A stretch of 13,288 nt of DNA from SFLA01 sp045595165 (GTDB taxonomy: Bacteria > Bacillota > Clostridia > Oscillospirales > CAG-382): contig JAZNZY010000028.1 in assembly GCA_045595165.1 (NCBI GenBank), positions 1-13,288 on the forward strand, written 5' to 3'. Positions 1 through 7,185 of this stretch are shown piece after piece. Position 1 is the first letter of the stretch. Each line of letters opens with the position of its first letter. Under the pieces are notes generated by a model. The model searched no databases. It worked only from the letters and a program-made list of their open reading frames with translations, and was not told where the DNA came from. The position numbers were made by a program, and so were the translations under genes.

Positions 1-481
1 TGATCTCCCGAAGCTCCTCAAAGCTTCTTCCGACCTCGCTTCCTTTTCCCGACATAGTTTCCAGAAGCACCGTGGTGCTGCGGGCATTTGGCAGTACAAG
101 GTCAAGTATCTCGGTCAGAGCCTTTATTCCGACCTCCACACCGTTATTGACGTGACTTCCGGGATGAAAGTTATAAAGTCCACCCGGTATCATCTCCATA
201 CGCTTGATATCGTCCGTAAAGGTATTCAGAGTGAATTCTCTGATCCTTTCGTCTATGGAGCAGGGATTGAGCGTATAGGGCGCGTGAGCCAATATATGAC
301 TGATCCCGTGCTCAAGACAAATGGACTTGAAGAGAGCGATGTCATCAAGATCTATGTCCTTTGCGCTTCCGCCTCTGGGATTGCGCGTGAAGAATTGAAA
401 GGTATTTGCACCTATGCTTATGGCTTCACGTGCCATATGAGAGAATCCTTTAGAGGAGGAAAGGTGACATCCTATTATCAT
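1..481 (-). CDS. nfo: Endonuclease IV (AP endonuclease), 5' part, cut by left edge
   Basis: My own reverse-strand translation from the ATG at 481 gives 160 open codons running off the left edge; full endonuclease IV is about 280 residues, so a bit over half is present. The protein cleaves DNA 5' of abasic sites during base excision repair, using a trinuclear zinc centre in a TIM barrel. Seen: the N-terminal strand MIIGCHLSSSKGF, then GANTFQFFTRNPRG (residues 24-37), AHAPYTLN (65-72), NFHPGSHVNNG (104-114) and LLETMSGKGSEVG (139-151). By family knowledge His66, His106 and Glu141 fit the zinc ligands equivalent to His69, His109 and Glu145 of the E. coli enzyme. The remaining ligands lie outside the window. 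A GAGG Shine-Dalgarno sits at 490-493, 8 nt before the ATG. Only 23 nt separate it from the ftsZ stop and no terminator is visible there, so co-transcription with ftsZ is likely. Confidence 0.93.
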   Translation of the reverse strand, partial: MIIGCHLSSSKGFSHMAREAISIGANTFQFFTRNPRGGSAKDIDLDDIALFKSICLEHGISHILAHAPYTLNPCSIDERIREFTLNTFTDDIKRMEMIPGGLYNFHPGSHVNNGVEVGIKALTEILDLVLPNARSTTVLLETMSGKGSEVGRSFEELREI

Positions 482-504
482 TTAATGAACCTCAGAGCAG
501 AATA

Positions 505-1602
505 TTACTTATTTCTGGAGCTCTTTATATACTTGATGAGGATATCGTCATCATCCTCGTCAACGTCTGCCGCACTGCTGCTTTCGGAAGCTTCGTCTCC
601 TGTCTTTGCGGAGGGGACCTTGTCGCCGAGAGCCTTGAGGATAGTCTTCTTCTTATCAGTGTCAAAGCCTGTTGCAACGACTGTGACTCTCATCTCGTCC
701 TCCAATGCGGGATCGAGGTTAGCACCCCAGATGATGTTTGCATCGGGATGTGCTTCATCGGAGATCATCTGAGAAGCTATCTCTACTTCCTCAAATGCGA
801 TGTCGGGAGAACCTGTGATGCTGATTATGATGCCTCTTGCACCTGTGATGCTTGTCCCGAGAAGGGGACTGGATATAGCAGCCTTTGCAGCCTGCTCAGC
901 CTTATCCTTGCCCTTGCCGCTGCCTACGCCCATGTGAGCGAGACCTGCGTTTGCCATAACTGCGCAAACGTCTGCAAAGTCAACGTTGATCTCTGCTTCC
1001 TGAGTAACCAGCTCGCAGATGGACTGAACGCCCTTGCGGAGGATATCGTCTGCTTCGTGGAACGCATTGAGGAAGGTGATCTTTTTATCGGTAAGGAGCT
1101 TAAGACGCTCGTTGGGGATAACGATAAGGGAGTCTGTAACTTCGGCAAGACGCTTGATACCGCTTTCTGCCTGAGCCATTCTCTTCTTGCCCTCGAAATT
1201 AAAGGGCTTGGTTACGATACATACGGTAAGTATGCCCATCTGCTTTGCGATACGTGCAACGATAGGAGCTGCGCCGGTACCGGTACCACCGCCCATACCT
1301 GCGGTGATAAATACCATATCTGCACCCTGAAGTGCTTCGGTGATCTGCTCAATAGATTCGTCTGCAGCCTTTTCACCCAATTCGGGGTTTGCGCCTGCGC
1401 CCTGACCCTTGGTGATACGCTCACCGATATTGATGCGCTTGTGTGCCAAGGATTTGTTGAGTACCATAAGGTCGGTATTTATAGCGATATATTCAACGCC
1501 GTTTATTTTATTTTCTACCATACGGTTAACAGCGTTTCCGCCACCGCCGCCTACGCCTACAACTTTTATTACATTAACGGTTGTTTCAAATTCATTGCTC
1601 AT
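505..1602 (-). CDS. ftsZ: Cell division GTPase FtsZ
   Basis: Tubulin-like GTPase that polymerises into the cytoplasmic Z ring and recruits the divisome. The 365-residue product shows the nucleotide-binding N-terminus (VVGVGGGGGNAVNRM, residues 14-28), the tubulin signature GGGTGTG (104-110) and the T7 catalytic loop NVDFADV (206-212; Asp208 and Asp211). GERITKGQGAGANPELG (60-76) is also typical. The globular part is followed by a short acidic, Ser-rich linker (about 327-350) and a tail ending ILIKYIKSSRNK. This tail sits where the conserved C-terminal peptide (commonly D-I/V-P-x-F-L/I-R) is expected but lacks its proline. The ATG at 1602 is chosen because GGAGG lies at 1614-1618 and conservation starts there. 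An in-frame upstream ATG at 1674 would add 24 unconserved residues overlapping the candidate promoter. It is the last division gene of the block, 109 nt after ftsQ. Confidence 0.97.
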   Translation of the reverse strand: MSNEFETTVNVIKVVGVGGGGGNAVNRMVENKINGVEYIAINTDLMVLNKSLAHKRINIGERITKGQGAGANPELGEKAADESIEQITEALQGADMVFITAGMGGGTGTGAAPIVARIAKQMGILTVCIVTKPFNFEGKKRMAQAESGIKRLAEVTDSLIVIPNERLKLLTDKKITFLNAFHEADDILRKGVQSICELVTQEAEINVDFADVCAVMANAGLAHMGVGSGKGKDKAEQAAKAAISSPLLGTSITGARGIIISITGSPDIAFEEVEIASQMISDEAHPDANIIWGANLDPALEDEMRVTVVATGFDTDKKKTILKALGDKVPSAKTGDEASESSSAADVDEDDDDILIKYIKSSRNK

Positions 1603-1645
1603 AAAATAGAGTTCCTCCGTCCGATTTAAATTTTTACACATATAT

Positions 1646-1674
1646 ATAATAATACAAAAATTGCAAGATTGCAA
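1646..1674 (-). promoter_or_regulatory. Candidate ftsZ promoter
   Basis: In the 109-nt AT-rich ftsQ-ftsZ gap the minus strand reads TTGCAA (1674-1669), 17 nt, then TATTAT (1651-1646), a reasonable sigma-A type match, about 44 nt upstream of the ftsZ ATG. The -35 lies in a tandem 8-mer, TTGCAATC followed by TTGCAATT. No terminator is seen in this gap, so ftsZ could be transcribed both from here and by read-through. Assigned by inspection only. Confidence 0.45.
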
Positions 1675-1711
1675 GGGGTTTTTCTAATTTATATGGTTTT
1701 TTTGCATTTTT

Positions 1712-2503
1712 TTATTCCAAAGCAACTGTAGCTTCTTTATAAGAAGACAGGTCTATACTTCCTTTATCATCCTCGTACAGTTCATTAATAACTTTTGCAA
1801 GGAAAGGTATCTTTAATTCGAAATTATCCATATCACCGATATACACGCTGAACCGATCGGTATACTGCATACTTATATCGAATCTGCTGGTGATATCTAT
1901 TTCCCGTATGTTGTATTCCATTTCGTTTTCGGAAAGCACCGCATACATTTCCAAAATGGAATCCCGTGTGCGTTCGTCCATAAAGGTGAGAGGTTGTCCC
2001 ACAAGACAGCGGTCTACACTGCCCGCAATAATTTTTATTGCGCCGCCGGGTACTGAAGAAAGCTTATTGCTTACGGAAAGCACGGTAAGCTCTTCGGAAA
2101 GAAGATAATAATCACCGTTGAGTACGGTATACATTGCAGCCTTCTCTTCTTCAATCTCTATAACCACCCCCGAAGGCAGATCCCGCTTTACGGTCACGCT
2201 TCCCACATAAGGCAGCAACGCCTTTATTTCTTCTTCCACGCTTTTTCCTGAAAAGGAAAACATATTTTTATCGGTTTCGATACCCGAAGCGAGAATTATC
2301 TCTTCATCGGTATAAATGCTGTTGCCCGTAACAGAAATATCCTTTACACGGAAGAATACGAAAAACGCGGTCCCCAAAAACAGGATCATTATAGACAAAA
2401 ACAGAAAAACGTAAAACATGTTTCGGCGGAACCGTTTTCGGCTCTGCTGTTTTTCCATTTCGTCAAGATCAACGGTTTTACGTTTGAATCTGACTTGTTC
2501 CAC
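1712..2503 (-). CDS. ftsQ: Cell division protein FtsQ/DivIB
   Basis: Bitopic membrane protein of the divisome that forms the FtsQ(DivIB)-FtsL-FtsB(DivIC) subcomplex regulating septal peptidoglycan synthesis. The 263-residue product has a basic cytoplasmic N-terminus (SRKRFRRN, 21-28), one membrane segment (about 29-51), and then a POTRA domain (about 53-121) starting FRVKDISVTGNSIYTDEEI. That domain contains the typical LPYVGSVTVKRDLPSGVVIEI strand pattern, split here only for description. The beta domain follows (about 122-250). The start is GTG (2503-2501), supported by GGAGGG at 2508-2513 four nt upstream; the next gene in the block, murG, ends 17 nt before it. The length agrees with Firmicutes DivIB proteins. 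Its identity rests on topology, POTRA pattern and context. Confidence 0.92.
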   Translation of the reverse strand: MEQVRFKRKTVDLDEMEKQQSRKRFRRNMFYVFLFLSIMILFLGTAFFVFFRVKDISVTGNSIYTDEEIILASGIETDKNMFSFSGKSVEEEIKALLPYVGSVTVKRDLPSGVVIEIEEEKAAMYTVLNGDYYLLSEELTVLSVSNKLSSVPGGAIKIIAGSVDRCLVGQPLTFMDERTRDSILEMYAVLSENEMEYNIREIDITSRFDISMQYTDRFSVYIGDMDNFELKIPFLAKVINELYEDDKGSIDLSSYKEATVALE

Positions 2504-2520
2504 GGTTCCCTCCAGAAAAA

Positions 2521-3627
2521 TTATTTTTTAATAAGCGAAAGTGCGGTATCCACTATCTCGTTTACAGCGTCGGGTCGGGCAAAGCGGCGGACATTCACTT
2601 CCACAAGTTCACGCGTACTCTTATCGTACGCCAGAGATTCTACCTGAGCGATAAGCTTTTCGCCGGTAACCTCGCTCTCACGCATAACCACAGCAGCACA
2701 GGCATTTCCCAGAACGGATGCGTTTTTGAACTGGTGATCATCCGTTACGTTGGGAGAAGGAATGAGCACGGATGCTTTTCCCATACACGCAAGCTCTGCC
2801 AGAGTGATAGCGCCTGCACGGCACACGATAATATCTGCCGCCGCCATACGAAGAGGCATATCGTATATGTATTCCAGAATTTCTATATTCTGCGCTTTAT
2901 CATATCCTTTTTCTGTGGCTATTGCCGAATACTTCTGGTATCCGCTTTTGCCGATAGCGTGGGTATGATAAAGATCGGGATGCTGTGTAACGTATCCCAT
3001 AAGATCAAAGCAGTATTCATTTACCTTCTCCGCGCCCAAAGAGCCGCCGAAGGAGAGGATATACACCTTGTCATCGGACAGACCGAGTGTTTTACGAGCC
3101 TCAGCCCGAGTGATATCGTTGGGCTTTACGGGATTTCCTGTAAAAATGAGCTTTTCTCTTATTTTTTCATCAAAAAACTTTCTGCTTTCTTCAAAGGAAA
3201 TGCAAACTCTGTCTGAAAATTTTGAAAGCATTTTGGTGGTCATACCGGGAAAAGCATTTTGCTCGTGAATGAGGGTGGGAATTCCCAATTTGCTTGCCGC
3301 CTTTACAGTAGGCCAGGAAACGTAACCACCCGTACCGATAACCAGATCCGGCTTGGCTTCTTTAAGAAGCTTTTTTGCACGCATTACGGAAGTAACCGCT
3401 TTTACAGCCGCATCGAAATTCTTTAAAGAAAGGGAACGCTTGAAGCCTCTTACCTTTACAAAGGATATATCGTATCCCGCTTTGGGAACAAGGACGTGTT
3501 CTATACCCTTTTCAGTACCGATAAAGGATATATTTGCATCGGGATAACGCTTTTTTATTGTATCTGCAATGGATATGGCAGGGTTGACGTGTCCCCCCGT
3601 GCCGCCGCCGCACATTACTATTCTCAT
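2521..3627 (-). CDS. murG: Lipid II synthase, UDP-GlcNAc transferase MurG
   Basis: GT28-family glycosyltransferase, peripheral on the inner membrane face, that adds GlcNAc from UDP-GlcNAc to lipid I, making lipid II. With the ATG start the product has 368 residues, the usual length. Seen: the GGGTGGHVNP loop (7-16), GTGGYVSWP (98-106), HEQNAFPG (121-128), FTGNPV (162-167), the second glycine loop SFGGSLGAEKVN (192-203), CRAGAITLAEL (269-279) and DDHQFKNA (296-303). All match family motifs for membrane/acceptor and UDP-GlcNAc binding. A TTG at 3633 is in frame but lies only 3 nt after AAGGA of GAAAGGATAA. The ATG at 3627 has a spacing of 9 nt from it and is preferred. The ribosome site overlaps the end of ftsW, whose stop is 6 nt upstream of the ATG, so translation is probably coupled. 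Confidence 0.97.
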   Translation of the reverse strand: MRIVMCGGGTGGHVNPAISIADTIKKRYPDANISFIGTEKGIEHVLVPKAGYDISFVKVRGFKRSLSLKNFDAAVKAVTSVMRAKKLLKEAKPDLVIGTGGYVSWPTVKAASKLGIPTLIHEQNAFPGMTTKMLSKFSDRVCISFEESRKFFDEKIREKLIFTGNPVKPNDITRAEARKTLGLSDDKVYILSFGGSLGAEKVNEYCFDLMGYVTQHPDLYHTHAIGKSGYQKYSAIATEKGYDKAQNIEILEYIYDMPLRMAAADIIVCRAGAITLAELACMGKASVLIPSPNVTDDHQFKNASVLGNACAAVVMRESEVTGEKLIAQVESLAYDKSTRELVEVNVRRFARPDAVNEIVDTALSLIKK

Positions 3628-3633
3628 ACTCAA

Positions 3634-4866
3634 TTATCCTTTCTCTACATAAGAATAACGGGAAACGGAAAGTATGATTCCCATTTCGGTAAGCAAGATT
3701 ATTAAAGCGGTGCCTCCGTAAGAAAAGAACGGAAGTCCTATACCCGTAGAAGGCAGGGTGTTTGTTACAACCGCAAGATTAAGCGCAACCTGAATACCGA
3801 CCTGAGAAACTATGCCCATTGTTAAAAGCTGTGAAAATCTGTCCGGCGCACGGGAAGCGACGATGAAGCCTCTTATTATAAACGCCGCAAACAGAGCAAT
3901 AACGAGAATTGCGCCGAAAAGTCCCAATTCTTCGCAAAGAATTGCAAAAATATAATCATTGTAAGGTTCGGGAAGGTAGCCTAATTTCTGGTTGCTCTGA
4001 CCAAGTCCCAAGCCCCAGAATCCGCCTGATGCGATAGCATACAAAGATTGTGCAGGCTGATAACCCTTACCGCCGGAGGCTACGGACATATACTTGAAGG
4101 GGTCTTCCCACACCTCCAAGCGCACGAAAACCTGAGGAACCAATTCCTCCAGAACGCCGCGGAACACGGTAAACATCAGTACGCCCACAATACCTGCGGC
4201 AACGATAGCCACTATTACCCAGCGGAGCTTGATGTTGCTCATTATAAGCATTGCAAAAGCGAGGCACGCCATAATTATGGTGGCGGAAAAGTGGTTTTGG
4301 AACATTGTTGCACCTGCCGCCGCTATGGCAATAACAGCCATAGGAAGCAAGGTACGTATCTGCGCCTTAAAGGTGGTTGCCGAAGATATTTTATGGTAGT
4401 TATCGGAAATATATATAGCCGCCGCAAGTATAACGGCAAACTTCAACAGCTCCGAAGGCTGCATTGTAAAGCTTCCGAACTGGATCCAACGCTTTGCACC
4501 GCTGAACACCGTGCCGATAAAAGGAACGGCGTAATTAAGACCATATATTACAAGGCAGGCGATAAGACCGAATTTTTTTATAATTCTGTAATCCAATCTG
4601 GTTACCGCCAGCATTGCCGCCAGACCTATAAGGGCGGAACGAAGCTGGGATTTAATAAGACGGTAGGAATCGCCGTAACGAGTATCTGCGTGGGCGTAGC
4701 TGGATGAAAATACCATTACCAGACCGAAGCAGATGAGAGCGATAATAATGAGCATAAGGGGACGGTCAACTTCCCCTATCATACGTACTATATTACGCTT
4801 TACCGGTCTTTCTGCCGGCAGAGAACTATTTTGTTTTTTGCTGACGGCAGGAAGATTAGAGTTCAT
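3634..4866 (-). CDS. ftsW: SEDS peptidoglycan polymerase FtsW
   Basis: Polytopic SEDS glycosyltransferase that polymerises lipid II at the septum together with its class B PBP partner. The 410-residue product has a 35-residue cytoplasmic leader and about ten hydrophobic segments. Family motifs visible: MVFSSSYAHA (51-60), GAKRWIQFGSFTMQPSELLK (123-142), YAIASGGFWGLGLGQS (276-291), KLGYLPEPYNDYIFAILCEELG (in two halves, 294-315; Asp304 fits the catalytic aspartate of SEDS enzymes) and LPFFSYGGTALI (378-389). The usual His-Thr/Asn before that Asp is Tyr-Asn here. Placement inside a division cluster next to ftsI, murG and ftsZ argues for FtsW or a SpoVE-like paralogue rather than RodA. The ATG at 4866 follows GAGGAT, which overlaps the mraY stop codon (gap 8 nt), so it is translated in tandem with mraY. 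Confidence 0.95.
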   Translation of the reverse strand: MNSNLPAVSKKQNSSLPAERPVKRNIVRMIGEVDRPLMLIIIALICFGLVMVFSSSYAHADTRYGDSYRLIKSQLRSALIGLAAMLAVTRLDYRIIKKFGLIACLVIYGLNYAVPFIGTVFSGAKRWIQFGSFTMQPSELLKFAVILAAAIYISDNYHKISSATTFKAQIRTLLPMAVIAIAAAGATMFQNHFSATIIMACLAFAMLIMSNIKLRWVIVAIVAAGIVGVLMFTVFRGVLEELVPQVFVRLEVWEDPFKYMSVASGGKGYQPAQSLYAIASGGFWGLGLGQSNQKLGYLPEPYNDYIFAILCEELGLFGAILVIALFAAFIIRGFIVASRAPDRFSQLLTMGIVSQVGIQVALNLAVVTNTLPSTGIGLPFFSYGGTALIILLTEMGIILSVSRYSYVEKG

Positions 4867-4874
4867 TTATATCC

Positions 4875-5840
4875 TCACATAAAGTATACGAAATAAGCTA
4901 TTGCACATCCGATAGCGGTTACGAGAGAGAACACACCCACGATGGTGAATTCGCTCCAGCCGCACATTTCAAAATGGTGGTGAACGGGAGTCATTTTAAA
5001 TATACGCTTTTTAAACACCTTGAAGGAAAATACCTGAAGCATTACGGAAAGTCCCTCAAAGAGCCATACGAATCCCATAAGTATTATAAGAAGAGGAGCG
5101 CCGATATGTACCAGCAGAGCAGTTGCAAGACCGCCCAGGAACAAAGATCCCGTATCCCCCATAAACACCTTTGCGGGGTGGAAATTGAAGATAAGATAGC
5201 CAAGCAGCGCACCTACAGAGGTTGCGGAAATTACTGCGAGAGAGGTATTGTCAAGACGGATGGCGATAAGCATTAAAGCAAGGCAGATAACTGCGGAAAT
5301 GCTTCCCTCAAGACCATCGATACCGTCGGTAAGATTGGAGCAGTTTACAAAATAAACTATTGCCACCAATAATATAATATAGTAGAAAAAGCCTAAATTT
5401 ATTCCGAAAACGGTAGTATCGATACCCACGAGTTTGTCCACGGCGAAGAGATACACGCCTGCAGAGCCGAACTGGAGTATAAGCTTCTGAATAGCGGTAA
5501 GACCTTTGTTTCTCTTTTTGAACAGCTTAACGTAATCATCCACAAGACCGATAAGTCCGTTAAATAAAGCAAAGCCCAGATGAAGCATTATTGCCCAATC
5601 ATTCGTTTTTATACAATCGGGCAAAACGAGTGCGCACGCCGCAATCAGTATTCCCACGATAAAGAACACGCCGCCCATTGTGGGAGTGCCCTCCTTACAC
5701 TTGTGCCAGGAAGGGCCGATCTCCAATATTTTCTGTCCCAATTTTACCTTGCGAAGCACGGGAATGAATATTTTGCAAAGCAAAACGGTAACGGCAAAGC
5801 CGATAAGCGCACCGATGATCATTAAAACGGTCATGTTCAT
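4875..5840 (-). CDS. mraY: Phospho-MurNAc-pentapeptide transferase MraY
   Basis: Integral membrane enzyme that transfers phospho-MurNAc-pentapeptide from UDP to undecaprenyl phosphate, forming lipid I. The 321-residue length is normal for Firmicutes MraY. Seen: GTPTMGGVFF (51-60), the acidic pair VDDYVKLFKKRNKGLT (100-115; Asp101, Asp102), NLTDGIDGL (169-177; Asp172, Asp175), HPAKVFMGDTGSLFLGG (221-237; Asp229) and the histidine motif MTPVHHHFEMCGWSE (283-297). All catalytic positions known for the family are kept. About ten hydrophobic helices are spread through the sequence. The start ATG overlaps the murF TGA stop (ATGA, 5837-5840). AAGAAGG about 10 nt upstream inside murF serves as ribosome site; a second in-frame ATG lies two codons later. 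Its position after murF matches the pathway order. Confidence 0.97.
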   Translation of the reverse strand: MNMTVLMIIGALIGFAVTVLLCKIFIPVLRKVKLGQKILEIGPSWHKCKEGTPTMGGVFFIVGILIAACALVLPDCIKTNDWAIMLHLGFALFNGLIGLVDDYVKLFKKRNKGLTAIQKLILQFGSAGVYLFAVDKLVGIDTTVFGINLGFFYYIILLVAIVYFVNCSNLTDGIDGLEGSISAVICLALMLIAIRLDNTSLAVISATSVGALLGYLIFNFHPAKVFMGDTGSLFLGGLATALLVHIGAPLLIILMGFVWLFEGLSVMLQVFSFKVFKKRIFKMTPVHHHFEMCGWSEFTIVGVFSLVTAIGCAIAYFVYFM

Positions 5841-7183
5841 ATATCAAAAACCTTCTTCATTATATTTTCCAGCTTCATTCCCCTGCTGCCCTTAAACAGC
5901 ACGGTATCCCCCGCAGAAAACGTATTCTTAATGTATTCCGCCGCCTTTTCGCCTTCATCGGCGTTAAAACAGACAGAATTTTCGCCAAAAGACAAAGCAG
6001 AATTTTTTGTTTGCTCGCCGATACATATAAGCAGATCCACGCCTTGCTCTGCGGCTTTTTTGCCCACCTGAGCGTGAAGCGCGGGGCTGTGCTCGCCCAG
6101 TTCAAGCATATCGCCCAAAACGGCGATCTTTCTGCCCTTAAATCCGCCCAAGACCTCAAGGGCGGCGGAAACGGATTCGGGAGACGCGTTATAGCAATCC
6201 GCAATAACGCGGACACCGTTTGTTTCCACGATACGCTGTCGGTCGCCAACGGAGGAAAACTCCTCCAAGGACGAGCGCATTTGATCTACGGTAAGTCCTA
6301 TAAGACTTCCTGCGGCAAAAGCAAACAATGCATCATAAACCATATGTCTGCCGATAGCACCGATACGTGCTTTGAAGTGTTCGCCGAAAAGGCAAACGTC
6401 AAACACGGTATCAGCGCCGTCCTGTTCAATATTATAAGCATACACTTGGTTTTCGGGGTTGTCAATACCGCATTTTATGGCATTCGGCAGGCAAGCCAGC
6501 AAAGGCTCATCGCCGTTTACTATAAGCTTTCCGCCGGGACGGAGTCCTTTTAATATATTGAGCTTTTCATCTCTTATTTTTTCTCTGGTTCCAAAGGCCT
6601 CTATATGAGAATAGCCGATATTTATAACCATAACGATATCCGGCTGAGCGCATACTGCGATACGCTCCATCTCGCCGGGAAGGCTCATTCCCATTTCAAA
6701 AACCGCCGCTTCCGTGCCAACGGGCACTTCAAGCACGGTACGGGGAAGCCCTACCTGACTGTTTCGGTTCCCCTTGGTAAAGGATACCGTTTTCCCCGAG
6801 GAAAGACATTTTACCGTCATTTCCTTGGCAGTGGTCTTTCCCACACTTCCGGTTATACCTATGCAAACCGTATCCTTTATATCGTTTTCACGGTAATCTC
6901 TTGCTATCTGCTGTAACGCTTTTCTTGACGAAGGTACAAGGACTGCGTTTGCCTGCAAAAATTCGGGATTTTCTATTAACGCACCGCAGTTATCAAGGGA
7001 AAGCACGCCGGCCAGATAATCGTGGGCATCGTTTCGTTCGCCCTTGAACGCCACGAACAACGCATTATTGCCGGGAGCCTCACGGCTGTCGGTTGTGAAC
7101 AGATCAAACTCTCTGTTCATATCCGTTCCTTCCCCCGGGGTGCCTTGGGTTACTCGGATTATTCTTTGGAAACCTACTGACAT
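5837..7183 (-). CDS. murF: UDP-MurNAc-tripeptide:D-Ala-D-Ala ligase MurF
   Basis: ATP-dependent Mur ligase that adds D-Ala-D-Ala to UDP-MurNAc-tripeptide, the last cytoplasmic precursor step. The 448-residue product shows the N-terminal TDSREAPGNNALFVAFKGER pattern (31-50), the P-loop TGSVGKTT (111-118), TKGNRNSQVGLPRTVL (136-151), the Mur-type FEMGMSLPGEMERIA (162-176), NIGYSHIEAFGT (188-199), the MurF-characteristic DCYNASPESVSAALE (329-343) and VLGDMLELGEHS (355-366). These distinguish it from MurE or folylpolyglutamate synthase. The start ATG at 7183 lies 2 nt after the PBP stop and is served by GAGGAAA at 7194-7200 within the PBP end. Another ATG at codon 22 has a nearer AAGGA but would remove part of the N-terminal domain, so the upstream start is preferred. 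It overlaps mraY by 4 nt. Confidence 0.96.
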   Translation of the reverse strand: MSVGFQRIIRVTQGTPGEGTDMNREFDLFTTDSREAPGNNALFVAFKGERNDAHDYLAGVLSLDNCGALIENPEFLQANAVLVPSSRKALQQIARDYRENDIKDTVCIGITGSVGKTTAKEMTVKCLSSGKTVSFTKGNRNSQVGLPRTVLEVPVGTEAAVFEMGMSLPGEMERIAVCAQPDIVMVINIGYSHIEAFGTREKIRDEKLNILKGLRPGGKLIVNGDEPLLACLPNAIKCGIDNPENQVYAYNIEQDGADTVFDVCLFGEHFKARIGAIGRHMVYDALFAFAAGSLIGLTVDQMRSSLEEFSSVGDRQRIVETNGVRVIADCYNASPESVSAALEVLGGFKGRKIAVLGDMLELGEHSPALHAQVGKKAAEQGVDLLICIGEQTKNSALSFGENSVCFNADEGEKAAEYIKNTFSAGDTVLFKGSRGMKLENIMKKVFDI

Positions 7184-7185
7184 AA

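Noticed and set aside
482..504. Possible terminator between ftsZ and nfo
   Set aside because: The 23-nt gap contains no inverted repeat or T-run, only the nfo ribosome site.
152..772. 206-codon plus-strand frame covering the left edge
   Set aside because: It runs antisense through nfo and the ftsZ end; the minus-strand translation gives clear endonuclease IV and FtsZ sequence instead.
748..1629. 293-codon open frame on the plus strand opposite ftsZ
   Set aside because: Antisense to the full ftsZ gene; the cysteine- and histidine-rich translation is typical of a complementary-strand artefact.
1603..1674. In-frame 24-residue N-terminal extension of FtsZ
   Set aside because: It overlaps the candidate promoter, is not conserved in FtsZ, and the ATG at 1602 has its own GGAGG.
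3628..3633. TTG start two codons upstream for MurG
   Set aside because: It is only 3 nt from the AAGGA ribosome site, too close; the ATG at 3627 has a spacing of 9 nt and begins the conserved strand.
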